DNA of 39,672 bases from Streptomyces albipurpureus (GCF_023701525.1 NZ_JAMQAW010000102.1:1-39672); one strand, 5' to 3'; counted from the stretch's first letter, positions 22,754-32,003 are shown. The notes: generated by a model not told the origin, from the letters alone. Program-made: numbers and translations.

Positions 22754-23689
22754 TTTAACACTCCAGATAACTCTCGGGTCGCGTTCAGCGAATCGGGCTA
22801 AGAGCCTGTGTGCCTTCCAGGTCGTAAGCGCTGACCGGGCGTAGTAATGACGTATCCGTGATCCGTAGGATTCACCAGCTTGATGGCTGGCGTTGACGCC
22901 ACAGTCGGCTGACGGGTGGTCTTGGTGTAGTGCTGCGGACGCTGTGCAACAGCGATGGTGGCGAGCCGAGTTGGTGCCCGGCAAGTATCGAGTACCCGCT
23001 ATCGCCCTCCCTCGATACTCCTATCGGTTTTCACTTAGCAAGATTATGTCAGGCGTCTCGATTGGTCAATCAGTTCTTTCGGGGTCCATATGGAGTGCCA
23101 CTTGATTGCCTAGTCGGCGTCTATGGTGATTGTCGGTCTCTTGGTTCGCGGCGCTGCGGTAGAGCCTTCGTGGCAAGGTCAGCAACTTCAACGGTGAGTC
23201 GCTGCTTGGAGATGTCTGGCCCCCGCCAGGCGGCAGGTGCAGCGCGGGTGGAGCCGCGGATCGCACAGCCGAACTCCGGACCGTGTCTAGTTGCGCTTGG
23301 TGCGCTTCGCGATGACCTGATTGATGTAGACGCCCTGTCGAGGGCACGTTGTCGTCCGGGAGCATCGTTCCGGAGCCGTGCGGGAACGGAGCTGACGCGG
23401 TCAGGTGGCGCGGGGGCATCTCGGATGTGACCGCAGACCGGGACCACAGTTTCATTCCGTCCGTGGGTCAAGTCTGGACTGGGGGTCACACCCCACCCGT
23501 GTGGGTTCGGTTGCCACGCCAGGTGAGCGCACGGCAACCACACGAGATAGGGCCCTGGTTCCCGCCCGCTTGTCGGTCTGCCACGTACGTCGCAAACCGC
23601 GACTGTCTCGCGTCGCTACACGGCACGGGCCAGACTGGGGATCGCCTTCGATGTGGGGCTCGCCGCCGGCGCTCTGAACCGCTGGCACC
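22754..23689. other. Degenerate stretch without recognisable genes
   Basis: No convincing gene is visible in about 940 bp. GC content falls noticeably around 22980-23110. A 9-bp inverted repeat, AGTATCGAG and CTCGATACT (22984-22992 and 23011-23019, 18 bp apart), may be an operator for the small HTH gene. Translations elsewhere are compositionally implausible. Confidence 0.45.
22984..23019. promoter_or_regulatory. Inverted repeat AGTATCGAG/CTCGATACT
   Basis: Perfect 9-bp arms separated by 18 bp in AT-richer DNA, upstream of the excisionase-like gene. It could be an operator or recombination-protein site. Confidence 0.35.
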
Positions 23690-23875
23690 TTCTACGGCGC
23701 GTCCCCGCTGATGGGCTTGCGGTGCTGTCCAGGCGGCGGGGTCGCGACCACGAAGTCCGCGCTCAGTACGTCGGCATACGCGCCAGATCCTCCTGCGTGA
23801 CCACCACGGCGCGCACGATCCGGTTGATAGTGTCGGAGCGGGCCAGGCGCGCGCCCCGGGCGCGGTTGGCCGACC
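23690..23875 (-). pseudogene. Frameshifted copy of the 39448-39621 small ORF
   Basis: The minus strand reads RLARSDTINRIVRAVVVTQE in one frame and then YADVLSADFVVATPPPG in another. The intact relative at 39448-39621 reads RLARSDTVSRIVRAVVASHE and DVLSADFIAATPPSG in one frame. Blocks 23801-23849 and 39558-39606 agree at 45 of 49 bases, and 23735-23772 and 39491-39528 at 33 of 38. The middle spacer is one base shorter here, which explains the frameshift. The family is unknown to me. Confidence 0.65.
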
Positions 23876-24412
23876 CTGTCAGCAGCCCGCCCCATCCCCT
23901 CCGACCAGCTCACCGGCCTACTCGATCGGGTCTCCACCCCGATGGGCAAGGCCATCGTCGTCCTCGTCGCGATTCATGCCCGCGGCGCAACCGAAATCCG
24001 GCACATCCTCCTGAGCGATCTTGACCGCACCCGCGGCCGGCTCGTGGTCCGACGCGGAGGCCGCAGACACACGATCATCCTGGACGAGCTCACCACGGTC
24101 GTCCTGACCGACTGGCTCCGAGAGCGCTGGCGGCGCTGGCCCCACAGCACCAACCCGCACCTGTTCATCACCCAGATGACGGCACACGACCCCTCGGGAC
24201 CGCCGATGAGCCAGTACGCCTACCAGCGGATCTTCCGCAAAATCGGCCCTCAGCCGAGCAAACTCCGCAGCGACCGCTTCCTCGACGAGGCCCACGAAAC
24301 CGAAGACCCCATCCACCTCATGCGCGTGTTCGGGATCTCGGATGCAACCGCAATGAAGTACCTCCAAGCGGCTCATCCGCACCCCTTCAAACAGGACCCA
24401 ACACAGGCCTGA
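23864..24412 (+). pseudogene. Tyrosine recombinase, C-terminal fragment
   Basis: The open frame corresponds to the catalytic half of an actinobacterial tyrosine-recombinase-like protein. IPSDQLTGLLDRVSTPMGKA is followed by ARGATEIRHILLSDLD (first-arginine region), a strand pair RLVVRRGGRRHTIIL, and a tail with SDRFLDEAHETEDPIHLMRV and FGISDATAMKYLQAAHP. I see neither the classical HxxR box nor a GH...Y nucleophile box, so it belongs to a divergent subfamily or is inactive. The N-terminal half is absent: an in-frame stop lies at 23828. The strand is opposite to the N-terminal fragment at 29690-29975. Confidence 0.6.
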
Positions 24413-24457
24413 CCAGCGCTGGTCTCCGGCGCCATGCCACCGGAGACCACAGGGCGA

Positions 24458-25474
24458 TCAGACTGCCAGATGCTTCGCGAGGTCGGTGAGGCTGCTGAAG
24501 ATCGGAGTGCTGAACTCCTTGTCGAGATGGGCACGGTTGACCACGGTGTCCCACGCCTTCTTATCCGTGACGACTACGTCGCAGTACGGAATCGCAATCG
24601 ACAGCGCGGCTATGTCGCGCAGATCGTTGATCGTCCAGTTCCGGTGCACGTCCTTGAGATAGTGGAAGTGCATCATCGTGACGACCTTGCGGGACGGAAG
24701 CGCCATCAGGAAGCTGGTGCGATCGTCCCGACTGTGAAACGGACCCTGCTTCACGAAGCCGGCGCTCATGAGCGCACGGGTGTAATTGTCGATGATGTCG
24801 AAGCTGAGCTGGCGGGCGACGATGGCGTCCATCGGTCGCCTAGCGACTTCCGGGACGGTGCGCAGCGTGTTGATCATGACGCTGAAACTGGCGAGCTGAT
24901 CGTCCGCGACGCGCCGGGCCGCATAGGGGTCATAATTCTCGATTGCTGAGCGCAGAGTCCCGGGCGGCCCCCTCAGGACCCAGTACTCGGTGGTCGCGTT
25001 CGCCGAGGCCTCGAACTCCGACACTGACATCCCCAGGCCAGTCTCCAGCTCCTGACGGTTCTCCTCCGTGATTCCCGTCAGCACCATCCGCTTGGCCTCG
25101 CCGAACGCGAACCCCACGCCGATACCGAATTTCGTCACCTTCTTGGGGAAGGCAGGTCGGCCGAGTCGGCGGTTGAGCTCCAGCGCCAGTTCCTCATCGA
25201 GGATCTTAGACCCGGGTGCCATGGTCACGAACCTGGACAACAAGGCCATCGCGTCCGCCGCCCGCTCGCGGTGAGCGTCCCGGGGATTCTCGGTCAACTC
25301 CATGTAGTGCACGGTCGAGAGGGGAAACATGACCTCTCCCCGCTCGACATGGCCCTGCAACTGCTTCAGAGCCGTGACGTGGTCGGGGTTCTGAGGTTTG
25401 CCCGCGAGTGCGTCTCCGAGGGCATACCAGTGGTTGAGGTCGAGATAGACCATCAGCGGAAGGGGTGTTGCCAT
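24458..25474 (-). CDS. PIN-like nuclease protein
   Basis: A 338-residue protein with features of a PIN-fold nuclease. D12 lies in the first strand, MVYLDLNHWYALGD. The C-terminal acidic cluster is D284 and D287 in NDLRDIAALSIAIPYCDVVVTD, then D299 and D304. Between them is an unusually long helical insert (about 200 residues), so it is larger than VapC toxins. It may cut RNA or DNA. It is divergent, across a 463-bp gap, from the large nuclease gene at 25938. ATG 25474 is chosen because the fold starts there; no strong ribosome site is visible. I see no antitoxin gene next to it, which argues against a simple toxin-antitoxin pair. Confidence 0.7.
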   Translation of the reverse strand: MATPLPLMVYLDLNHWYALGDALAGKPQNPDHVTALKQLQGHVERGEVMFPLSTVHYMELTENPRDAHRERAADAMALLSRFVTMAPGSKILDEELALELNRRLGRPAFPKKVTKFGIGVGFAFGEAKRMVLTGITEENRQELETGLGMSVSEFEASANATTEYWVLRGPPGTLRSAIENYDPYAARRVADDQLASFSVMINTLRTVPEVARRPMDAIVARQLSFDIIDNYTRALMSAGFVKQGPFHSRDDRTSFLMALPSRKVVTMMHFHYLKDVHRNWTINDLRDIAALSIAIPYCDVVVTDKKAWDTVVNRAHLDKEFSTPIFSSLTDLAKHLAV

Positions 25475-25937
25475 GCCCGCGATGCTAGGTCGCCCAATCG
25501 CCTGATGCATCGGACTTTTCCCGTTGCGCGAAGCCCGTCCGGCAACGAGTGGATCAGCTGGTATATCTCCATCTTGAGAACGGAACCCGCCGGTCTCTTC
25601 GCCCTGAAGAGATCCGACACCTCCGAGTTCGGCTCGACAGGGCCTCAGGAATCTGCGAACCCGTCGGCTTCGCTCACCGGGGAACTCCTCGACTAGCGTT
25701 GGCGTGGCTGGGACCTGACCGACCCTTACTGCCCTGCCACCCTGGAACCTGGCGCCGTGCCCCTGCCCCAACCGGCCACCCGAGCGAGCCCCAGTCGCAT
25801 GTGCCTGACGTGCCACCACCATCGCCCAGTTCACCCAGCAGGGCGGACGGCAATCGGTCAAGCCCGTCCCAACGTTCTTTGCCCGCCTGCGAAGCTGTGC
25901 CGTTGAGCCAGCCCGGTATGAGACCAGGAAGCGCACT
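25475..25937. other. Divergent control region between the two nuclease genes
   Basis: This 463-bp stretch has no gene I can support. It should contain both promoters, but no strong -35/-10 pair stands out. AGGAAG at 25926-25931 is the ribosome site for the right-hand gene. Confidence 0.45.
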
Positions 25938-28900
25938 ATGCAGTCGAAGACGCCCATCACCTCAGTCGCCTACCGCCGCGTGGAGTGGAAGGTGCTCGAC
26001 CGCGCCCTGGCTCCCTACGACACCGACTCTCTGATCGTGCTGCTCCAGGCGGCGCTCACCTCGCCGGACTGCCAACGCCTCGCCGACCACCTGCTGCTGA
26101 TGCTCACTCGCGTCCTGCGCACTCCGCCCCGCGCCGGTACATTCGCCGGCGCCGAGGACCTGCCCCGCTTGGTCGAAGCCGTTGTGCGTGCCGCACCCGG
26201 CCGCGGCGTCGTCACCGACCGCCACCCCAGCGACCTGCGCCCAGGCGTACGCCATCACCTCGCAGGCGAGCATCTGCTCGTCCACCCCGGGCAGCTCGCT
26301 CACCCCCTCCTCGTGCTGCGCAGCCTGCAGCTGACGGCCTTGGCCGTCGACGAACCCCTGTGCACGGCCTCCGGGTTCGGGATCGGCGACGTCCTTGATC
26401 TGGCCCTGCGTCTAACCGACCGGGCCCTGAGCGCCCTCACCCCGGTATGGCCCGAACCTGTCATTGGGGACACCGAGGGGCAGGTCGCCTGCCACCTCAC
26501 CCCGGCCGAGGTCGACGCCGCCACCGCGATCGCCACGGCCGACCCGAACGGCCTGGTCCCCGCCTGCCAGTACCCGGAGCGCGCCGGACGCGCCCTCGCT
26601 TGGCTGACCCGGCCGGTCAAGGACCTGCCGCTGCGCTACCACCCCGACGCCCCCCTGCTCGGCCCGGTCCTGGCCGTCACCGCGCACGGCCGACGACTGC
26701 CCGTACCCGCCGCCGCGGCGACCGACGGCCTCGCCCCGGCCGCCGGCCGCCTGCTTGGCCTGCTGCCACCGGATCAACTGCCAACGGCGGAGGCCAGGTT
26801 GCAGGAGCTGACTGTTTCCCGGCTCGCCCAGCTCCTCGGTCTGGACCACGTCCCCGCCCGCTCTGGCCCGGTGTGCCGGCTGACCTCGCCGACCCACCGC
26901 TACGACATCGCCGTCGTCAGCGCCCTCGCCGATGGCCTCCTCGGCGCCCGCGTCGAGGAAGGCCGCGCAGCCCTCGCCGACACCCCGCCCGGCCGCGGCC
27001 GCCTCGTCGTCTACGGCGGACCTCGCTTCCTGGGGCGCGAGCTGATCCGCGACACTGCCCTCCTCCACGTCGAGGAACTCGCCGAGATCCTGCACGCCGC
27101 CGACGGCGACCCGACGCTCACGGCGCTTTTCCTCCTGGAGCTCACCGAGCACCCCGGCGTGCACGGCGTGGCCTACGACGACGCCCTCGACGCCTGGACC
27201 GCCTGGTACCACCACGCCACCCTGCTGCTGCCCGGCCCCGACAGCGATGACGTCGTCTACGTCCCCGCTGCCCCGTATGACGACGTCTGGGAGCGCGCTG
27301 CCGACCATGCGGCCACCGATCGCGTCCTGACCGCCGCCGGCCTGCCCGCGGTACGGGAGTTCAGACACGCCCGGCGCACCCCGCCCGAGGCCGGAGCGAG
27401 CGGCATCCACACCGACCTTGAGCACCGTACGGACGACGGCACGCTGCTCATCCGCACCTCCACCGTCCCCCCGGCGGCGATCGTCGCCGTCCCCTCCCGC
27501 CACCTCGGCGCCCTGCTCGACGCCAGCGGCATGGCCGCCTTCGCCGACTCCCTGCGCACCACCCTTACCACCCTCAAGCCCGTCACCGCGCACGCCACGC
27601 TCCCCGACGGCACACCCCTCGTCATCGAGGTGACCGTCACCGACCAGCCCCACCAGCCACCCGCCAACGCCAAGACCCCGGCAGGCGAGACCGGCGAGGT
27701 GGGGGAGCGGCTCCTGCTGCGCGCCGGGGCTGACCCGGCCGCTGCCCGGATCGGCCTCGTCATCGACCCACCCTTGCTCGCCGCGTTCAACGGCGACGGA
27801 CAGCGGGGACACGACATCCTGGGCATGCTCGTCCACGACCTGATCACCCAGGTCCGCTCCGGCCGTGACGCCGATCCCGGCACCGACGCGGACACCTTCA
27901 CCGCCGCCTGGTACACCGCCCACCCCGTGCTGCGGATGGCCGCCACCGTCCACTCCTGGCCCGCCACCGCCCCCGCCTACACCCTGCCGCGCACCCCTCA
28001 CCTGCACGCCCGCGCCCTGCGCACTGCGGCCGCCGCCGTCCGGCGCGCCCGCGTTCCGGCCGGCAGCTGGCGCGGCGCCGACGCCCTGCGCCCCGGCGGG
28101 CCCGCCGAGCAGCTCCTCCATGCGCTGGAGAATGCCCTCGTTGACCAGCTCCGTGCCCACCAGCCCGCCCTGTTCGGCGAACTGGCCCGCCAGGTGAACG
28201 CCGCCTGGGCGCAGCGCACCCGCTCGCTCACCGAGACTGCGGTCAACCTCGCCGCCCCGTGGGCCGCGAACTGGATCGCCGAGGCCCGCCGCCGGCAGAC
28301 CGAGGCCGCCACCGCCACCTCCGCCCTGCACCTGCTGCTGCAGCAGGCCCTCATCACCGGGCCCACCGGCACCCGGTCCGTCGACGTTCTTGCCGTCGCC
28401 GAGCTCGTCGCCCTCGCCGAGCTCGTCCTCGACAGCGGCATCACCGCGGTCGCCGCCGCCCGCCGCCTGCACGACGTGAGCCTGGACATCGACCCCACCG
28501 GCGTGTTCACCCTCACCACTGGTCCCGACGGCGCGAAGGCCTCCCCGGCCAAGCCCCAAGGCGGTGAACACCTGGGGTTCGACCTCGGCGCCTACCAGCG
28601 CGCCCGCCAGCAGAGCATGATCGCGGCCGCCGTCGACGCCGAGCCCGAACTCCTCGACGCCAGCACCCTGCTCGCCTCCCCACCCGTGCGCACTGAGACC
28701 CCCTTCACCGCGCCCGTCCTTCCGTCCGGCAGCCAACTTGCCCAAGCCGACCGGCTTCTGCGCCAGCAGTGGGGATGTGGCCTGGACGCACTTGGCGCCA
28801 TCCTCGCGACTGCCTCCGACTGGCCCACCAGCGAACACGGCACAGCTACAGTCACCGTCGAGGCCCTGGTCGCCGAAAGCGTCGCATGGTCCGGGCTGCC

Positions 28901-29651
28901 CGCCGAACACCTCCGCGCCGCCGTCGACCGCCTGCGCCTGCACCCCGGCAACGCAGCCAGCACCACCGAGCACGCCTACACCGAGGTCGAACGCCGCACC
29001 CGCCCCCTGACCCACCCCCTCATAGCCGACGGCGAGGACCTCCTCGTCCTGCCCTGGCTCGCCCACGCCGCCCGCGAGGCCTACGCGGCCTCCCTCGACG
29101 ACGGCCGCCTCCCGCACCCTGAGCTCCCTGACCCCGTCGACAAAGCCCTCACCCGCCACCGCCAGCAACTCGACCAGCGCTTGGAGTCCGACGTCCGCGA
29201 AGCCGCCCGCGCTGCAGGCATGCCGCACCGCTTCCGCCTACTGGAGAAGACGGCCGCTCAGCTCGGCGTCCCTGGCCTGACTGGCGAGATCGACCTCTTG
29301 GTCGCCGACCCCGACACGGGCCGCCTCTGGGTGATTGAGGCGAAGAACCCCACCCGGGCCGTCGCGGTGCACGCCCTGCAGCAGCACATCAAGAAGTTCA
29401 CCACCCGCTACCGGGACAAACTGCTCGCCAAGGCCGCCACCGTCGCCCAGTACGCGGCCCACGCAGCGGCGGCCTGCGGTGCCACGGCCGAAGTCCCGTG
29501 GCGGGTGTTGCCGTTGATGGTCACCCGCACCATCGAGCCGGCCGCGTTCCTCGCCGACCCCCGCATCCCTTACACCACCGCCGACCGCCTCACCATGGTC
29601 CTGACCCACCCGGCCGACCCGGAACCCGGATGGATCGCAGCCACCCCATGA
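25938..29651 (+). CDS. 1,237-residue protein with C-terminal PD-(D/E)XK nuclease motif
   Basis: A very large, Ala/Leu/Thr-rich protein of mostly unrecognised sequence. Near its end is a PD-(D/E)XK core: D1119 in LTGEIDLLVADPD, then E1134 and K1136 in LWVIEAKNPTR. A glutamate in ESDVREAARAAG (about residue 1085) could supply motif I, and a Gln/Lys-rich helix (QQHIKKFTTRYRDK) follows. The first 1,000 residues show no helicase or ATPase motif I can recognise; a sensor or scaffold role is a guess. ATG 25938 has AGGAAG seven bases upstream. Together with the divergent PIN-like gene and the mobile surroundings it suggests an anti-phage or anti-plasmid system, but this is inference. Confidence 0.75.
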   Translation: MQSKTPITSVAYRRVEWKVLDRALAPYDTDSLIVLLQAALTSPDCQRLADHLLLMLTRVLRTPPRAGTFAGAEDLPRLVEAVVRAAPGRGVVTDRHPSDLRPGVRHHLAGEHLLVHPGQLAHPLLVLRSLQLTALAVDEPLCTASGFGIGDVLDLALRLTDRALSALTPVWPEPVIGDTEGQVACHLTPAEVDAATAIATADPNGLVPACQYPERAGRALAWLTRPVKDLPLRYHPDAPLLGPVLAVTAHGRRLPVPAAAATDGLAPAAGRLLGLLPPDQLPTAEARLQELTVSRLAQLLGLDHVPARSGPVCRLTSPTHRYDIAVVSALADGLLGARVEEGRAALADTPPGRGRLVVYGGPRFLGRELIRDTALLHVEELAEILHAADGDPTLTALFLLELTEHPGVHGVAYDDALDAWTAWYHHATLLLPGPDSDDVVYVPAAPYDDVWERAADHAATDRVLTAAGLPAVREFRHARRTPPEAGASGIHTDLEHRTDDGTLLIRTSTVPPAAIVAVPSRHLGALLDASGMAAFADSLRTTLTTLKPVTAHATLPDGTPLVIEVTVTDQPHQPPANAKTPAGETGEVGERLLLRAGADPAAARIGLVIDPPLLAAFNGDGQRGHDILGMLVHDLITQVRSGRDADPGTDADTFTAAWYTAHPVLRMAATVHSWPATAPAYTLPRTPHLHARALRTAAAAVRRARVPAGSWRGADALRPGGPAEQLLHALENALVDQLRAHQPALFGELARQVNAAWAQRTRSLTETAVNLAAPWAANWIAEARRRQTEAATATSALHLLLQQALITGPTGTRSVDVLAVAELVALAELVLDSGITAVAAARRLHDVSLDIDPTGVFTLTTGPDGAKASPAKPQGGEHLGFDLGAYQRARQQSMIAAAVDAEPELLDASTLLASPPVRTETPFTAPVLPSGSQLAQADRLLRQQWGCGLDALGAILATASDWPTSEHGTATVTVEALVAESVAWSGLPAEHLRAAVDRLRLHPGNAASTTEHAYTEVERRTRPLTHPLIADGEDLLVLPWLAHAAREAYAASLDDGRLPHPELPDPVDKALTRHRQQLDQRLESDVREAARAAGMPHRFRLLEKTAAQLGVPGLTGEIDLLVADPDTGRLWVIEAKNPTRAVAVHALQQHIKKFTTRYRDKLLAKAATVAQYAAHAAAACGATAEVPWRVLPLMVTRTIEPAAFLADPRIPYTTADRLTMVLTHPADPEPGWIAATP

Positions 29652-29689
29652 CCCCGCCACAGCTGCCGGCGCACGGCACTCCACCCGGA

Positions 29690-29975
29690 CCTGGGGCTGG
29701 GCGTTCCCTCCGCGGCCGCACTCGCCGCAGCGGGGCAGTGCGACGTTCTGGGCGCCGGCCTCGTGCAGGGCCATCAGCAGTTTCGCGACGCAGTAGGGCG
29801 CCGGTGGCTGTCCGGTCTGCAACAGTGACGGGTCGTCGTGCAGGGCCTGGGCGAGGCTGCGGCGACCGGCTCGTGCGCGTACGACCGTGAGGACGATGTC
29901 GCGGACGCGCTCGGCGGGCAGGTGCTTTTCGACGTTCCCGATCAGCCGCACGACCAGGCCGACCGGATTGTGTGC
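29690..29975 (-). pseudogene. Recombinase-like N-terminal fragment
   Basis: The minus strand reads VVRLIGNVEKHLPAERVRDI, then RAGRRSLAQALHDDPSLLQT, APYCVAKLLMALHEAGA and PRCGECGR, where the similarity stops. From memory this is the N-terminal region of zinc-ribbon tyrosine-recombinase-like proteins of actinobacteria, whose C-terminal half looks like the fragment at 23864-24412. The break falls 40 bp beyond the end of the 1,237-residue gene. It is too short to be functional. Confidence 0.5.
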
Positions 29976-30220
29976 TCGGCCGCAAACTGCCCCGCTGCGA
30001 GACTGCCACTCCGGACCGGCTCTGGCGGGACCCATCACCCGGTCCTCGTCGAAGTAGGCTTTGCCGGCCTGGAGACCCCCACCCTCTGGTGGAACGACCG
30101 CACCCTGCACTTCTGCTTCCCACCACGCTGAGCGAGGCAGCCAACCTCAAGCGAATCTCCGCATCGGGAATCGCGGCCCGGTCAGCGTGGATGGTATCTC
30201 TCCCGGGACCCGTTACGGGT

Positions 30221-30250
30221 CTATGTGACGACGGCCGAGAGCTATGTGAC
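30221..30250. promoter_or_regulatory. Direct repeat CTATGTGAC, 21-bp spacing
   Basis: CTATGTGAC occurs at 30221-30229 and 30242-30250, on the same face of the helix (two turns apart), directly upstream of the XRE-type gene. Each is followed by (G/A)AC. This is a plausible autoregulatory site. Confidence 0.4.
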
Positions 30251-30279
30251 AACCCACCTGGGGCCGCGCAGAGCACGCC

Positions 30280-30285
30280 TATGAT
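30280..30285 (+). promoter_or_regulatory. -10 element TATGAT of a likely leaderless gene
   Basis: TATGAT ends six bases before ATG 30292, so transcription would begin at or beside the start codon. No ribosome site is present, which fits a leaderless message. The -35 is weak. Confidence 0.45.
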
Positions 30286-30291
30286 CGATGC

Positions 30292-30885
30292 ATGCCGTCG
30301 CCCCTTCCCACGTCCCTTGCTGTGTCCGACGCCATCACCCACTATCGTCAGCTGCGCGAGCTGACCATCGACGAGCTGGCCTATGTGCTCTTGATGCTCG
30401 ATCACCCGATCTCTGCCGACGCTCTTGCGGAGATGGAGCGATGTGCTCGCCCCGTGACCGTCGACGATCTCGTCTCGATCGCCTATGCACTCGACACGAC
30501 CCCCGCGGTGCTGTTGTCGCACATCCCCATCGACATGCCAGATCCCGAGGGGCCTCTCGCCACCGGGCTCCCCAGTGACATCGACCAGACCGAGCTCCGC
30601 GCCTGGCTTGAAGGGAAGACCGCGCTCGACCGCCAGTCGCGGGTGAGCTGGTGGAAAGAGCGGGCTGGCCGCCTCAGGGTCCGGTCTGCACACCACGAGG
30701 AGCAGCTGCAAGGTGCGTATGCAGAGCTGCGCGAGCTCGGCGATCTGGCGGTCGAAGAAGCAGACGCCCCGCCCGTGCAGCGTCTGCAGTGGCGCATTCA
30801 AGACGGTGAACACGCGCTCAACCAGTCCGAGGTCGCGCTGGCGCTGACTGAGCATCGGCTCCACAGCCTCCGAGGAGATGTCTGA
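30292..30885 (+). CDS. XRE-type helix-turn-helix regulator with coiled-coil tail
   Basis: A 197-residue protein. Residues about 12-75 fit an XRE helix-turn-helix domain: ITHYRQLRELTIDELAYVLL, then ISADALAEMERCARPVTVDD and LVSIAYALDTTPAVLLSHIP. Residues about 125-190 are charged and helical (WKERAGRLRVRSAHHEEQL and later Gln/Glu-rich repeats), probably a coiled coil for oligomerisation. It probably regulates genes of the mobile region, perhaps itself through the CTATGTGAC repeats. The start ATG 30292 follows TATGAT by six bases, so it is probably leaderless. Confidence 0.75.
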   Translation: MPSPLPTSLAVSDAITHYRQLRELTIDELAYVLLMLDHPISADALAEMERCARPVTVDDLVSIAYALDTTPAVLLSHIPIDMPDPEGPLATGLPSDIDQTELRAWLEGKTALDRQSRVSWWKERAGRLRVRSAHHEEQLQGAYAELRELGDLAVEEADAPPVQRLQWRIQDGEHALNQSEVALALTEHRLHSLRGDV

Positions 30886-30902
30886 TAGCCGGTCACGGCC
30901 AG

Positions 30903-30932
30903 TCAAAATCGTCTTTCCATAGGCGACTTTGA
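30903..30932. terminator. Weak hairpin after the XRE gene
   Basis: TCAAAATCG and CGACTTTGA pair at 8 of 9 positions around a 12-nt loop, 17 nt after the stop codon. The rest of 30886-31183 shows a 6-bp hairpin (31121-31138) and no gene. Confidence 0.4.
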
Positions 30933-31183
30933 TTGGGCTTCTGTTGTGGAGGGGGTACACCTAGTACAGCAAGCTGCAGCACTGTTAGTGCGCTTGTGAA
31001 TGCGATTGCAAGCGCTGATGCACGAGAAGAAAGCTCGGAAGTCGGTCAGTTCGTCCTCAAGGATGCCTGCTACGGCTCCCGAGGGTGGTCGGGCGCCATC
31101 CTGACGATCCTCCCCCGGCTGTAGTGGTCTCGCACTACCACCGGGGCCAACCGCCTCTCCGGAACGAACGAAGGGAAGACACC

Positions 31184-31633
31184 ATGAACACCACCAGGAC
31201 CGCGCGTGCGACGCGGACCAAGATCGCCGTGTCCATCGCGGCCCTGGCCGCGGGCTCACTCGTACTCACCGCCTGCAGCGGAAGCAGCGGCAGCGCCAGA
31301 AAGCTCGACGGTACCTACTACGTCAAGGACGTCAACGGCACGTCCGAACTCGGCCAGATGGTCGTCAAGGGCAACAGCGTCTCGCACCATGAGTACACCT
31401 GCGATGGTGTCTACGAGAAGCCGGACGTGACCAGCACCGGCGAGTTAAACAAGGATCAGTCTCAGATCATCTGGACGGTCGCCGGAGAGGACAGCCGCAA
31501 CAAGCGGACCGGCAGCGAGCCCATCGCAACCAGCGACACTTCGATCAGCATCAGCGGCAGCGCGTATGTTCGTGACAACTCCGATGCAGGCAAGGCTCTG
31601 CTGGATGCCTTCAAGGTCAAGTGCGGGAAGTAG
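31184..31633 (+). CDS. Small secreted lipoprotein, unknown
   Basis: A 149-residue lipoprotein. The signal has Arg/Lys residues, a hydrophobic core (IAVSIAALAAGSLVL) and lipobox LTAC with the lipidated cysteine at residue 31. The mature part begins GSSGSARKLDGTYYVKD and looks beta-rich, with two further cysteines (YTCDGVY and the near-terminal VKCGK) that could form a disulfide. Such small lipoproteins are frequent on conjugative elements, where some act in surface exclusion, but I assign no function. ATG 31184 has GAAGGGAAG upstream. A strong terminator follows. Confidence 0.78.
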   Translation: MNTTRTARATRTKIAVSIAALAAGSLVLTACSGSSGSARKLDGTYYVKDVNGTSELGQMVVKGNSVSHHEYTCDGVYEKPDVTSTGELNKDQSQIIWTVAGEDSRNKRTGSEPIATSDTSISISGSAYVRDNSDAGKALLDAFKVKCGK

Positions 31634-31667
31634 CGTTGATGTCTCGCTCGGCCGACCAAGCAGCACA

Positions 31668-31698
31668 GAACCCCGTGGGCATCGCGTCCACGGGGTTC
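31668..31698. terminator. Terminator after the lipoprotein gene
   Basis: GAACCCCGTG and CACGGGGTTC form a perfect 10-bp stem with an 11-nt loop, 35 nt after the stop. TCTCTTCC follows. It could also end minus-strand transcription from the right. Confidence 0.75.
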
Positions 31699-31715
31699 TC
31701 TCTTCCCTCGGCTGA

Positions 31716-32003
31716 TCAAGCCTCTGACGCCCACTCCTGAAGCTGCTGCGCCCGGTTCTCCTCGATCGTCTCCAGCGGGCGGCCGTACTTCGGAGCACAC
31801 CGCTGGACGAAATCGAGCTCGTTCCACGCGGCTGGCCTCCGAATCCTCGACTGGGCCGCCACGACGAACACCGCAGTACTGACGCCGATGTTGGACAGGC
31901 ACCACCCGGTCTGGAGCACCATCAGCGCCACAGGCAGACCATCCTCGATCGCCATGGTGACCGAAGCTCTTACGCCTGCAACGTTAGGCAGAATGCTCGA
32001 CAC
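31716..32003 (-). CDS. Small protein, unknown, end of transfer operon
   Basis: A 95-residue protein starting at GTG 32003, or 79 residues from ATG 31955. It has one moderately hydrophobic stretch (VALMVLQTGWCLSNIGVSTAVF) and a charged C-terminal part (LETIEENRAQQLQEWASEA). I do not recognise it. The GTG start overlaps the preceding small gene by 20 bp, suggesting coupling; GGGGGGC precedes it. It converges on the lipoprotein gene, with the terminator at 31668-31698 between them. Confidence 0.5.
   Translation of the reverse strand: MSSILPNVAGVRASVTMAIEDGLPVALMVLQTGWCLSNIGVSTAVFVVAAQSRIRRPAAWNELDFVQRCAPKYGRPLETIEENRAQQLQEWASEA

Noticed and set aside
24458..25474. Classical VapBC toxin-antitoxin pair
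   Set aside because: The PIN-like protein is far longer than VapC and no small antitoxin gene lies upstream or downstream.
26412..29228. 938-codon minus-strand frame inside the 1,237-residue gene
   Set aside because: It is a Gly/Val-rich shadow of the plus-strand gene, which has a good ribosome site and a nuclease motif.
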